Assembly (NCBI GenBank): GCA_031308135.1 | Contig: JAHLJT010009436.1 | Location: forward strand, 136,220,950 to 136,284,949 | Reading direction: 5' to 3' | DNA from: Acheta domesticus | Lineage: Eukaryota > Arthropoda > Insecta > Orthoptera > Gryllidae | DNA: 64,000 nt | Shown: in pieces, positions 23,466 to 35,813 of the stretch | Layout: each line of letters opens with the position of its first letter | Position numbering within the stretch: position 1 is the stretch's first letter | Translations under genes and position numbers: made by a program | Notes under the pieces: generated by a model | What the model saw: the letters and a program-made list of their open reading frames with translations, nothing else | Databases searched by the model: none | Told to the model about the DNA's origin: nothing

Positions 23466-26400
23466 AAGGGAATTGGGAAAAGACGGGTACGTAAGCGGTG
23501 AAAATTGCAGGAAAAGTGATATATTTGAAGAAGAAAGAATTCGGGAGAAGTTTCACTCAGAAGGAAGTTGTAAGAGAAAGTGAATGCATTAAGTGTGAAA
23601 GAGGATAAAAGAAGTCTGGAGATGAACGCAAATGGAAGGTGTTGCAAGTGAACTGGGAGGTAATTGGAGCGAAGGAAAGAATCGTTCTAAAATACCCTAG
23701 AAGACTTCTCCACGGCGAAGAGGATCCCTTAGAGAATTGAAATGATTGAAGATAAAACTGAAAACTAGATAGAGTGAAATTTTTACATGTAGAGATTCAA
23801 AAGAAGTCAAGAGTGGACCTAATGGGAAAGCTCTTGAGATCGGCTCTTACGAGCTTTGCAAAGATCATAAGCGTAATTTATTTTTTTATATTCCCATCTT
23901 TACTTCAAAATAAGTATTTTTAATGGCTTGCCGTAGAATTTCTATTATCTGTTATTTCTAGCTTTTCTTTTGGAAATTAAACCATTATTCCGTTCGTAAA
24001 TAAATGGAAATGAATGGTATTCTCGCAAAATCCTTGATCCTCCAAACATAGACGACGCTAATGAAAAATAGAATTCAATTACAGAATTGATTCCCAGTTT
24101 ATTTTATTATATTATTTTCAATATGGTCAATACTGTTCCCGTGCTGCACATTTACACTTCCATTTCAAGTATTTACATTGTTAAATATAATTATGATTAC
24201 ATTAGTTTTCATTTGAATTGAAAATTGAATAAAACAACTCGTTTCCAGACTGTTCTATATCTAGATTAAAATAACGTATGTTTCAAGAATTTCCAATTTG
24301 GTTAGTCATTATTTTTTATATAAATTAAGAAAATAAATACTTTATCAAACATCTGTTACTAAATGAATGGCGTGACATACAATTTAGTTCCAATAAATAA
24401 CACTAATTTTATGTGGATTTCTACTTCATGTTAACTTGTCAGGTTTATACCTTTCATTTTCACTAGTTAACAAGGTAGAATGATAGGGTGCTCCGAAAAT
24501 CGTATTACACAGACAGAAAGCCCTACCGCGTGTACAGTCTGCACCCTCTTCGTCGACAAAGGGCAAACGATGATAACGGTAATTGACGAGTTCATTAACT
24601 CAACTCGTGGAGAAATTCGGGGCAATATTCCCTTTGTACCCGTGCTTTCGTTCGTCATTTTTTAGGCTTGACGATACCCATGTAAAAAATGGCCTTCTCT
24701 AAAATGGATTGGGAGAACTTGAAAAATCGGCTTGAAACATAATCTCAATTTATACATGAATGATGCGCATTGTCTTTCTTGATGAAAAATTGCCAGCTAA
24801 TTAGCTTTGGCTCACAATGAGGGCTATGTACATGCTCAAAGGCCCAGAGCGAAGCTTCCGCTAGAGGTGGAATTCCTGTGCTCGGCTTCAACTGAATGGA
24901 TCGATGTATACAATAGCTATCGCGTTGGGACAGATTGCGATAACATAGATGGTTTTCATCACCCATTATCTCTGGGACTGTAACTGTTGTCTAAGATCAG
25001 AAATTATCATGGCTTACAATTGATAATATAAAAACCAAAACGAACTGTATACTCACAAAGAATTAAAATGTTATGCAAAAAGTTTTGATATGTTTATAAT
25101 GATATATAAATATTTTTTAAATCTAAAACATGGAAAAGTGTTCTTATGGAATATATATGAGTGATATACGATGAAAAAAAGTCACACTTTAAAGAGATAC
25201 TGGGGTGGGGATGATTTAAACCGATCCATTTACATGATTGGTTAAAACTTAATTATTAATCTAAATCAATTCTTTTTTATACTTTTCATCACGTTTCTCA
25301 TATTGCGTCATTATTTTAGATCATTATTTCCATTGATATAATGCCCAAATAAATTAATTTTAACGTGCAGAATAGAGATTAATAACGCTACCTGGACATT
25401 CTATAAACGAAGTACTTTAAGAGCTTTACACGGGTTTTGTGTAATAAGTAACTCGTAACAAGATACAACAGACTTTCAATATTACAATTTCACCGGTTAA
25501 CATGTTTGCTAAATCGCCAGTTAATTACGATGTGTAATACTTTACCTCTGAACATCTGAAATATGGATTGTCAATATAAAATGTAAATATTCTTACAAAT
25601 TAATATAAATGAATAAAACTTAATATTCCTGTAACTTTAACACAAATAACGATCTACAAAGTAACACAGACTTTAGTCGTAGTTGGTTTCCTTATCTCTT
25701 GAGTCTGGGCTAGATTTTCGTTTCTAACCTATCTTCTTCCCATATGTCATCTATTGGCGCCTAAAAGACACAGCACGGTCTCTCATGGTTTCTACAGCAA
25801 CAATCCAAACAAAGTTAATTTAGCATACAATCTATCTACTCTGCACTCAGAAATGAACAATTTTCTCAAAATAAACCACAAAATATGTTTCATAGCATGA
25901 TATTTGCAGAATGTATCAGTTAACACAATGGTTTAGTTTAATTTAATGAAATATTGATATTGTGTATAATTGTATGTCATAAAAAAACATCATTTTCTGA
26001 ATTTTTCGATCCTCTAATTGTGGAAAGGAAAAATAATTTTACGAATATAATTGAAAAGTGAAACCTGGTTCTACATTAATATATTTCTTGAAAAATTTGA
26101 GGCCTTTTTAGAAAAAATATCTTCGGTGCTTTTCTGAAAATTTGAAATTTTGAGGTCATTTTAACAAAACGTTTTGATTTTCCGAGAAACTTCAACAGAA
26201 ATAATTTGAAGGAATCGTAGTCACAAATGCAATAATGTATATAAACGCTCATGTTGAAAATACATTTCTCTAATTTTTGAAACATCAAAAGAGTACATCA
26301 AAATGGCGTTTATGTTATTTTACTCGCTGCATTGAGCCCTATCGTACAAAAAGTTTAAAGAAAAAATAGAGCAGCTTTTCTGAAAATTTTGTTTCTAAAA

Positions 26401-27409
26401 TTGCTATTATCTCAAACAATATTATGCAAAACGGACGGACGGACCTCTAAAAAAACATTTTTGGTATCAGGTGACCTCAAAATATGTTTTTTCGTAAAAT
26501 CAATATTTATTTTCTGTTCATAGATTTTTTTCAAGTTATCAGAATATATTGGTCATTTATTTACAGATTTTTGTACAGATACAGATAACTGTTTTATAAC
26601 AATATTAAATGTGATATATAGTCAAAGCAACGTTTAGGAAATTACTTATTTCCATCGTTAGGCGACGAAACAAATATTTTCGTAAAAATTCGAAATCGAT
26701 TTTCCGCAGCAATACATAATTTTCTCTTATACTTCATGTATTATCCCGTACATATGAGATAGAAAAATGCACCGATTTCATATTTCTATTATATTACTCA
26801 TTTAATTCAAAATTAAATAGTAAATACTATCATAAATTTTGTTAAAAAGTCGGCGAGATATTAACATCCATGTAGTCGCGCAAATAATTTACGAGATTCT
26901 ACATTAACGACTACGAGTTAAAATGTAATATTTACTTAAAATACATTTAACAATAATATTATTATATGCTATAAATTACATAATAGTATACATATGTAAT
27001 AATATACGTATATATTTGATCATTTTAAAAAGTTACGCATTCAGGCTCAGGGTGAAATGGCCTATGGGGAAAATAAGTGTCAAAAGATGGGGAATATGCT
27101 ATTCCTGGCCCGTTTTACTTTATTTATGTGGTTTCTTGAAAAGAAGAACAGAATAATAAACATTATTTGCAAGTAAATCATTCATGGCACTTGAAAACTT
27201 CTATGTTCCCATGAGAAAACACCCCATACACATGACACTCGAACTTAGTCTCCTTCGTAGAAGCGAATCATCTGTCACTTGCGAGCTTCCTTAAAAAAAC
27301 ACAGACGCCTCGCCAGTTTCCCAAACTTCCTTTTTCTTCCTACCTCTCATTTTCCCCAAGGATCGCATGTTCCTCACTTTTTATTTAGCCGGCCCTAGAC
27401 GTTCCACTC
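23466..27409. other. Long AT-rich spacer
   Basis: Nearly 4 kb of AT-rich sequence without a recognisable gene. About 24800-24960 is less AT-rich. About 26420-26470 holds a GGACGGACGGAC triplet run next to T-rich and A-rich flanks, which may be an old transposon relic, but no ends could be found. Confidence 0.5.
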
Positions 27410-27785
27410 TTTAACCCGAGCCACGGAAGGGTAGTTCGCTAGACGGCCGCTAGAAAAATGCGGGCGGGTGGGCGAACAGGCGGGGCTCGCATGCCGAGAC
27501 GTAATATCGGAAGAAAGTTTCCTGGGGCGGCGAAGGGGGCGCCGTGTAAGTTTTTGCCGGTGACGGGAGTCGAGGGAAAAAGGGCTCGGATAAGCCCCCG
27601 TGAGCCAGGACCAGGGCCGGGCCCGGGGCCGGGGTCGGGGCCAGGGTCGGGAGGCCCGCTAAGCCTCCACGCAGCAGTTTGCCTGGCCGACGGGAACCAC
27701 CGATCCCACATGCCACCATCCTGCCTCCGCGAGCGTCTGCAAATCGTTCCGAGCTGGAGACCGCCCACGCGAACCCAGGATCGAT
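27410..27785. other. CpG island with GGGCCGG-type repeats
   Basis: CpG-rich block. Between about 27606 and 27655 it carries short irregular repeats of GGGCCGGGG and GGGTCGGG. Overlapping frames on both strands (up to 109 codons) are low-complexity Gly/Pro-rich. Confidence 0.55.
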
Positions 27786-28639
27786 AGAAAGCTAGCTACT
27801 CGCTTTATCGTGCTGGAAAACTTGCCGTGAGCCGTTGCTAGTTGAATAATACAATGAATCACAAAGGGAATCTCATGAATCTTTTTTTCAAAAATCACGA
27901 ACTTTCAGAATTAAAATTAAAGCTTTCTTTGTGCAAAGTTTGTGGTTATTTTTCGAGTACTTCTAGAAGTTGTTTTGTAGCGTAATGATTAGTTGTATTT
28001 GTTCGATGAAGAACTGTTATTTTTAGTAAGCGCTCGATAATAAATTAGGGTCTTGAAAGCCCCCTTAAACAAATTTTCTAACATTTTAAAACATTAAAAT
28101 AATCTTTCCCGGTATCTTGATTTGTTGAGTGACAATGTCGTGGTCTGTTTAATTCATGACTGTTTATTGGCGATCATTAGAAAATAAAATTGAACAAAAG
28201 TTTTATATGAAGGGTGAACGCTAAGAAAGATAATTTTGCATTAGAATATGGATACTTAGTGTCTTCTGGAAGCTTATAGGTAAAATATATTATTATCTTA
28301 AATACGGTGAAGTACACGTCTTGTTCCCCTTTTCTGAAGACAAAGTTTATTCATTTTTAGTAGGTTTTCAAAAGTCACAAAATAATTCAATTAAATTTTC
28401 CAGTTAAGACTGTTACAGAGTATACTCTTGGAAACAAACCCAAGTGAATATTTTATTCTTTAATCGTTTTCAGTGAAAGAGTTGATTGAGAGAAATGCAA
28501 ATAATGAAATGTATAAAATTTTCAAGGCTCCTCACTAAATATGAAATAAGAACAGTAAATAATAAGAGAAACTGAATGTCATAGCTCTTCGTATTGATCG
28601 TACTTTTAGGGCTTGGAGACAAAACTACAATAGACAGAT
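27786..28639. other. AT-rich spacer, nothing recognised
   Basis: AT-rich unique sequence. Confidence 0.5.
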
Positions 28640-29260
28640 AAGTCCTCCGACCACACAACTCACGCTTAAGCGGACCGCCAACAAATTTCGCGAATGATCC
28701 AATAAAGTCTTCGAACCAGCGGCATTTTATCTCTTCTCGAATCGCAACGCCGCGCGGTCTAACGTGCGTCGGCGTCGACAGAACGGAGCCAACGAGCTAA
28801 TATATTTTCCGCGCAAGTCGCCGACAGAATAAATAAAATTTGTTTTTCTGCTTGCCGAAAGAGGGCGTTTAAGTCGCAATTACGAGCGACAGCGAGGGCG
28901 AGGAGGCCACGCAAACAAGGGCGGGAGGGGCGAGGCGCGCAAACAAGGCGCGAGGGTTGCCTGCAGTGGTCCTGCAGGGGCTGCAGGCGGGAGGGGGGGC
29001 AACGAGAGCGTTGAGGACCCAGGACGCTGAGAGGGAGGGAGAGGGGAGGGGGCTGTGAAATGTGCGGGCGAGTGCGATGTTGTCGTAAGTACAATGCGCT
29101 CGCGAATGAGGCGGGGAAAGGGAGGGGGCGTTGTGATGGGTGAGAAGGCAGTGAGAAAGCTGAAAACGACCCAGTCGCGCCGTGGGTGGGTGTGGATCAG
29201 TGGAGTGCTGGGAGTGTTGAGGACGAAAATGAGAACGGTTAGTGTTCGCTCCGCAGTACA
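28640..29260. other. GC island, G-rich on the plus strand
   Basis: GC-rich from about 28740. The plus strand is G-rich from 28890 to 29130, with GGGAGGGGCGAGG and GGGAGGGAGAGGGGAGGGGG runs. The minus-strand frames of 111 to 136 codons are Pro/Ser-rich low complexity. No gene called. Confidence 0.5.
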
Positions 29261-30819
29261 TTGTGTATATGGAGTGGTTGAATTTCTCATGTATGTGAAG
29301 AATCTTTACGTCACGGGTAGAGCGTGTTGTCTCAAAATACGTAGTACTTCTACAGAAAGTTAAAGTATCATTTCGCCTACTTTCCTCAATAGCATCTGAT
29401 CGAGATAAACCTTATGAACTCATGATTTGTTATTAGTAACCACAGAACGCTTATCTTGTAAGACGTGTTGGATAGTGTGGACTTGTAATAAAATTCTGGG
29501 AGACGTAACAATGATTATGCGCCTCTTTTTACTGGGAGCTAAAATTCATGTTAAACTCAAGAAAGTACCATTGGTTTTCGCTGCAAATACTGAATAAAAA
29601 TAACTATCAAAACTCTTACCAGCAAAATTACTTTTTGCTGAATTGTAATTGAAAATATTGCTTAAAATAATAATTCACCTTTAGTTCACAATAAATAATT
29701 AGACCTATCAAAAGTGGTGGAAAATAACTGAAATTTTCTGTAAATATGGGAGAAGTGTAGTAGTACTTAAAAATTGTGGTTTCTTTTTTTAGAAAAAAAT
29801 ATTAAAATTATTCTCGACAGTATCTTCGTACTCAAGAGAATAAAAAGTTCTGAAGTTGTGACAGACGACGAAAGAGCTGGGAGGAAGTTACAAAATTATA
29901 AATGTGTGAGTTGTGCCAGAATGTCCAGGGTACAGCCATGAAGGGAGGAGACGGCGAAAGAGGGAGTCCGTAAGCAATGACACGAGGGTGCAGAATGGTT
30001 CCGGCGGGAGCGAGCGGAAGATGTAACGACAAAAAAGAAAACTAGAAACACGTTTTACTGTGTAGAGAACCGTGAATCAAGTTGGTCTTCATTGAAAGAA
30101 TCCTCCGCAAAGCGTTAAAAACTCTGCAATGAAATGGTGATGTGCAAATAACAAGCATTTCTTTTGTACAAAAAGGAATTTCATTTTTATTTGCTACAAT
30201 AAAATGAAATTACGATGAGACGCAATGTAGGATGTTTACCAGCAAATGAAACCGTAAAAACGAAATAGAAGTTGACCTGCGAGTAACGGAAAAAGTAAGG
30301 AATAATGTTAGTATAAAAATCGTTTCTATTATTATTTGTGAAGTAGATAATTTTAAAGAAAGAACTCGGAGGTAAATTGAACAATAATTATCAAATATTA
30401 AAACAGAAAAAGTGAGTTTTTGTATATGAGGAATTCCTGAAGACAAAAAGTGGGCATTTCCTTTTTGTATTAATTATTACAGTTATTAAAATATTTGCCT
30501 GAAATGTAACTGATAGATATTTCTGCTTAAAATAAATTACAACAGAAATAACGTAATGTATATAGGCCAGAATCCCGAGACATTGTCTTTCTGATGACAT
30601 CTCGTTTGTAATCGTTATGAAAGTCAATCTTCTTGTGGGTTGGTACTATTTTCTGCAGTTCGAAACCAAAAATGAAGAAGACGACTATCGGCTCTCTCTC
30701 TCTCATTTTGCTGTGATTTGTACATGAGACACGATTCAACATTCGACATCGTGCCTCAGCTCTTCGTAATGGGCGTAATTTGATCCGCGAGCTTCTTGGA
30801 AGCAATGCTACTCAGAGTG
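29261..30819. other. AT-rich spacer, nothing recognised
   Basis: AT-rich unique sequence. Confidence 0.5.
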
Positions 30820-31092
30820 CTATTCATCGTATCTCCCCAGGGATCATTTCTTCGTGCGCTGATCACACTTCTCGTTGGCGGAAGCCCTGTGTTGGAAGCC
30901 TATCTCGCTGTAGCTGGGCGTGGCCGCTTCCGAGGCACGAACGTGGAGCGCCAGGGAGAGGGCGCTGCCCGCAAGGCAAAAGTGGAGATTGCCGAGAGAG
31001 GGTGGGTCTCGGTTGTGAGTGGTGGAAAAGGGAGATGGGAAGAACGCTGGGATGAAATAAGAACGGGTATGAGAATGAAAACATAAAAGGGT
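30820..31092. other. Moderately GC-rich stretch before the satellite locus
   Basis: Less AT-rich sequence ending at the (ATTG)n tail of the SINE fragment. No recognised feature. Confidence 0.4.
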
Positions 31093-31360
31093 AATTGATT
31101 GATTGATATTTCCGGGCGTCAGCTCCTATGGTCATTGGTTCCGTTAGTGTTGTGAATGTTTTATGGTGTGAGGTGGAAGAGTTCCTCCCTTGATGAATGA
31201 TGAGATCCGGTGCCGAACTACACATCGGCTTGCGGGGCGATTTCACCATTCAGGTATCTCCCCAGCGGGGCACCGTGCCATTCGGGACAAGATCTAGGCT
31301 CCTGATTGGTCTCTCGGCAAGGGGAAATGAAGTGAACGTAAGTGTAAGGCGAGATAACAG
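31093..31360 (-). mobile_element. Composite SINE, 5'-truncated copy next to the satellite
   Basis: Read on the minus strand, this copy ends in CCCGGAAATATCAATCAATC, matching the 3' end of the full-length copies. Upstream it carries the shared words GCACCGGATCTCATCATT, GTGCCCCGCTGGGGAGATA, CAGGAGCCTAGATCTTGTCC and a TTACACTTAC stretch. About 268 bp, roughly the 3' half of the 515-bp element. Its truncated 5' end lies within about 12 bp of the first satellite unit. Confidence 0.85.
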
Positions 31361-31372
31361 AACAAGACGTCC

Positions 31373-31604
31373 GTTAAGCTGGCAAAGCCATTTTCAAAAA
31401 ACACATTTTCTCTATACCCAGAATTTTGTGCTATTTTTGTGCTTTCCAAATATCCAAAAATTAATTTTTTTGCTCCAACGGTTTTTCCAAAAATGGGTGG
31501 CTTTGCTGGCTTAATGTTAAGCTGGCAAAGCCAATTAGCCAAAACAAATTTTCTTTATACACAAAATATTGTGCTATTTTTGTGCTTTTCAAATATATAA
31601 ACAT
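31373..31604. repeat. 143-bp tandem units at the satellite edge
   Basis: The word GTTAAGCTGGCAAAGCCA begins at 31373 and again at 31516, giving a 143-bp period, and both units share TGTGCTATTTTTGTGCTTT and AATTTTTTTGCTC. The second unit merges into the first 355-bp unit. Only the T-tract plus GCTC motif is obviously shared with the later units. Confidence 0.75.
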
Positions 31605-32670
31605 TAATTTTTTTGCTCTTACCGTTTTTCGAAAATTTAGAAAAAACGAATTTTCGAAATGCCCGGCAGGCGCAACAACTACGCGTAAGAAAACTACTCG
31701 TAGAAAAAAAACTATCCATCAAAATTAGATTTTCTTGACACAAAAATAACCACAAAACAATTCTCTATACAACAATGTTGTTTCGAAATATTCAACATTT
31801 AATATTCCCTATAAATAATAATAATTCTTTACACTACTGTCAAGAAACAACACAATTCAAGTCATACAATTCCTCATAAAAACTAAACTACTCAATATTT
31901 CGCAATGTCCTTTCCCAACAAACAGAACCAAACATTGTTCTAACAATGTACACACACGCTGATTTTTTTGCTCTCAACGTTTTTTGCAAAATTCAACAAA
32001 ACCACTCACGAGTCACCCGCAACAACGCACTCTCGCAGGATAAGAAAATCACTCATCAAGGCAAAACTCTAATTCAAAATCAATTTATCCTCACATAACA
32101 TCAACCACAATACAATACAATATACAACAATATTGTTTTTAACTTTTTTATTTTCGATACTATCGAAGAAAAAATTGTAAATCCTTTAACTGGGTACCCA
32201 AAAACACACCAATGGAGGCACATCAATCCTACTAAATACTAAAATACTCAACACATCGCATTGGCCTTCCCCAACAAACAAAATCAAATTTCATTCTAAT
32301 AAACCACACTTACAATGATTTTTTTGCTCTAACCGTTTTTTGAAAAATTGAACAAAATGACACGTATGTGGCGCAAGATAGGGCAACTCCGCCAAGAACA
32401 AAAACAATCTTCGAAGGAAATATATCATTCAAAAATAAAATGTCTTATCACAGAATTAACAACAATACAATGCACTATGCAAAAGTATTGATTTCAAACT
32501 TTTGACTTTCGATACTATCTATAAAAAAATCTAAATCATTACACTGAAAATAAAAAAAAAAGACGCATGGAGGCAAACAAATCCTAATAAATACTAAACT
32601 ACTCAACCAATTGCATTGTCCATTTCCAAGAATAACAATTAAATGTTGTTCTAATAAACTACACCAACAA
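31605..32670. repeat. Three diverged 355-bp satellite units
   Basis: The anchor TTTTTTTGCTCT recurs with starts at 31605, 31960, 32316 and 32671, so the spacings are 355, 356 and 355 bp. The units are diverged from one another but share ordered blocks, including an AATACAATG/ACTATC-like centre and a right part with CTAATAAATACTAAACTACT and CATTGTCC. They join the 198-bp units at 32671 without a break. Confidence 0.85.
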
Positions 32671-35600
32671 TGATTTTTTTGCTCTCATGAATTTTTTGAA
32701 AATTATATTCAACTTCGTATCAGTGCACGGGAGTGGCGCGACCTCCGGATAACAAAAGCGACGGAAGGAAGAACACATGTCCTAATAAATACTAAACTAC
32801 ACGACCAATTGCATTGTCCCTTTCCAAGAATTACAATGAAATGTTGTTCTAATAAACTACACCAACAATGATTTTTTTGCTCTCATGGATTTTTGAAAAT
32901 AAAACTCAACTTCGTATGAGTGCACGGGAGTGGCGGGACCTCCGGATAACAAATGCGACGGAAGGAGGAACACATGTTCTAATAAATACTAAACTACTCA
33001 ACAAATCGCACTGTCCTTTTCCACGAATAACAATGAAAATTTGTTCTAATAACTACACCAACAATGATTTTTTTGCTCACATTGTTCTTTTGAAAAAAAA
33101 ACTCAACTTCGTATGAGTGCACGGGAGTGGCGCGACCTCCGGATAACAAAAGCGACGGAAGGAGGAACACATGTCCTAATAAATACGAAACTACTCGACA
33201 AATCGCATTGTCCTTTTCCAAGAATAACAATGAAATATTGTTCTAATAAACTACGCTAACAATGATTTTTTTGCTCTCATCGTCCTTTTGAAATTTAAAC
33301 TCAACTTCGTATGAGTGCACGGGATTGGCGTGATCTCCGGATAACAAAAGCGACGGAAGGAGGAACACATGTCCTAAGAAATACTAAACTACTCGACCAA
33401 TTGCAGTGTCCTTTTCCAAGAATAACAAAGAAATGCTGTTCTAATAAACTACACCAACAATGATTTTTTTGCTCTAATGGATTTTTTGAAAATTAAACTC
33501 AACTTCGTATGAGTTCACGGGAGTGGCGGGACCTCCGGATAACAAAAGCGACGGAAGGAGGAACACATGTCCTAATAAATACTAAACTAGTAGACAAATC
33601 GCATTGTCCTTTTCCGAGAATAACAAGGAAATGTTTTTCTAATAAACTACACCAACAATGATCTTTTTGCTTTCATTGTTCTTTTGAAAATTAAACTCAA
33701 CTTCGTATGAGTTCACGGGAGTGGCGGGACCTCCGGATAACAAAAGCGACGGAAGGAGGAACACATGTCCTAATAAATACTAAACTACTCGACAAATTGT
33801 ATTGTCCTTTTCCAAGAATAACAATGAAAGGTTGTTCTAATAAACTACACCAACAATGATTTTTTTGCTCTCATGAATTTTTTGAAAATTAAACTCAACT
33901 TCGTATGAGTTCACGGGAGTGGCGGGACCTCCGGATAACAAAAGCGACGGAAGGAGGAACACATGTCCTAATAAATACTAAACTACTCGACAAATTGCAT
34001 TGTCCTATTCCAAGAATAACAATGAAATGTTGTTCTAATAAATACACCAATAATGGTTTTTTTGCTCTCATCGTTCTTTTGAAAATTAAAGTCAACTTCG
34101 TATGATTGCACGGGAGTGGCGGGACCTCCGGATAACAAAAGCGACGGAAGGAGGAACACATGTCCTAATAAATACTAAACTACTCGACAAATTGCATTGT
34201 CCTTTTCCAAGAATAACAATGAAATGTTGTTCTAATAAACTAAACCAACAATGATTGTTTTGCTCTCATCGTTCTTTTGAAATTGAACTCAACCTCCTAT
34301 GTGTGCAACAGAGTGGCGGGACTTCGGGATAACAAAACGACGGAAGGAGGCACACATGTCCTAATAAATACTAAACTACTCAACAAATCGCATTGTCCTT
34401 TTCCAAGAATAACAATGAAATGTTGTTCTAATAAACTACACCAACAATGATTGTTTTGCTCTCATCGTTCTTTTGAAAATTGAACTCAACCTCCTATGTG
34501 TGCAACAGAGTGGCGGGACCTCGGGATAACAAAAACGACGGAAGGAGGCACACATGTCCTAATAAATACTAAACTACTCGACAAATCGCATTGTCCTTTT
34601 CCAAGAATAACAATGAAATTTTGTTCTAATAAACTACACCAACAATGATTTTTTTGCTCTCATGGATTTTTTGAAAATTAAATTCAACTTCGTATGAGTG
34701 CAACGGTAGTGGCGCGACCTCAGGATAACAGAAGCGACGGAAGGAGGAACACATTGTCCTAAATAAATACTAACTACTCGACCAATTGCATTGTCCTTTT
34801 CCACGAATAACAATGAAATGTTGTTCTAATAAACTACGACCAACAATGATTTTTTTGCTCTCATGGTTTTTTTAAAATAAAACTCAACTTCGTATGAGTG
34901 CACGGGAGTGGCGGACCTCCGGATAACAAAAGCGACGGAAGGAGGAACACATTCCTAATAAATACTAAACTACTCGACGCGTATTGCTTGTCCTTTTTCC
35001 AAGAATAAACAATGAAATGTTGTTCTAATAACTACACCAACAATGATTTTTTTGCTCTCATGGATTTTTTGAAAATAAAACTCAACTTCGTATGAGTGCA
35101 CGGGAGTGGCGGGACCTCCGGATAACAAAAGCGACGGAAGGAAGGAACACATGTCCTAATAAATACTAAACTACTCGAACAATTGCATTGTCCTTTTCCA
35201 CGAATAACAATGAAATTTGTTCTAATAAACTACACCAACAATGATTTTTTTGCTCTCATTGTTCTTTTGAAAAAAAACTCAACTTCGTATGAGTGCACGG
35301 GAGTGGCGCGACCTCCGATAACAAAAGCGACGGAAGGAGGAACACATGTCCTAATAAATACTAAACTACTCGCAGTCGCAGAGTATTGTCCTGTTTCCCA
35401 AGAATAACAATGAAATATTGTCTAATAAACTACACCAACAATGATTTTTTTGCTCTTCATCGTTCTTTTGAAAATTAAACTCAACTTCGTATGAGTGCAC
35501 GGGAGTGTGCAGCGACCTCCGGATAACAAAAGCGACGAAAGGAGGAAACATGTCCTAATAAATACTAAACTATCGACCAATTGCATTGTCCTTTTCCAAG

Positions 35601-35713
35601 AATAACAATGAAATGTTGTTCTAATAAACTACACCAACAATGATTTTTTTGCTCTCATGGTTTTTTGAAAATTAAATCAACTGTATGGTGCACGGGAGTG
35701 GCGGGACTCCGGA
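32671..35713. repeat. 198-bp satellite array, about 15.4 units, running into a gap
   Basis: The anchor TGATTTTTTTGCTC recurs at 32671, 32869, 33065, 33263, 33461, 33659, 33857, 34054, 34252, 34448, 34646, 34847, 35044, 35242, 35442 and 35641, a period of about 198 bp. Each unit has the T-tract, a GC-rich block with GAGTGGCGGGACCTCCGGAT and GCGACGGAAGGAGGAACACA, then CTAATAAATACTAAACTACT and TCCAAGAATAACAATGAAAT. Units are far more alike than the 355-bp ones. Because 198 is a multiple of three, peptides of about 66 residues recur along the array, but a stop is present in each unit and no protein is implied. The array is cut by the N gap, so its full length is unknown. Confidence 0.95.
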
Positions 35714-35813
35714 NNNNNNNNNNNNNNNNNNNNNNNNNNNNNNNNNNNNNNNNNNNNNNNNNNNNNNNNNNNNNNNNNNNNNNNNNNNNNNNNNNNNNNN
35801 NNNNNNNNNNNNN
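35714..35813. other. Assembly gap (100 N)
   Basis: Exactly 100 Ns, the usual placeholder for a gap of unknown size. It interrupts the satellite. The sequence after it is not satellite, so the array ends somewhere inside the gap. Confidence 0.98.

Noticed and set aside
24820..24920. Resemblance to an rRNA segment (GCTAGAGGTGGAATTC)
   Set aside because: Only a short word resembles small-subunit rRNA. The flanking bases do not follow the rRNA sequence.
32868..35407. Recurring about 66-residue peptides along the satellite as a repeat protein
   Set aside because: The period is a multiple of three, so the same peptide recurs, but each unit contains an in-frame stop and both strands give similar frames. 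It is satellite DNA.
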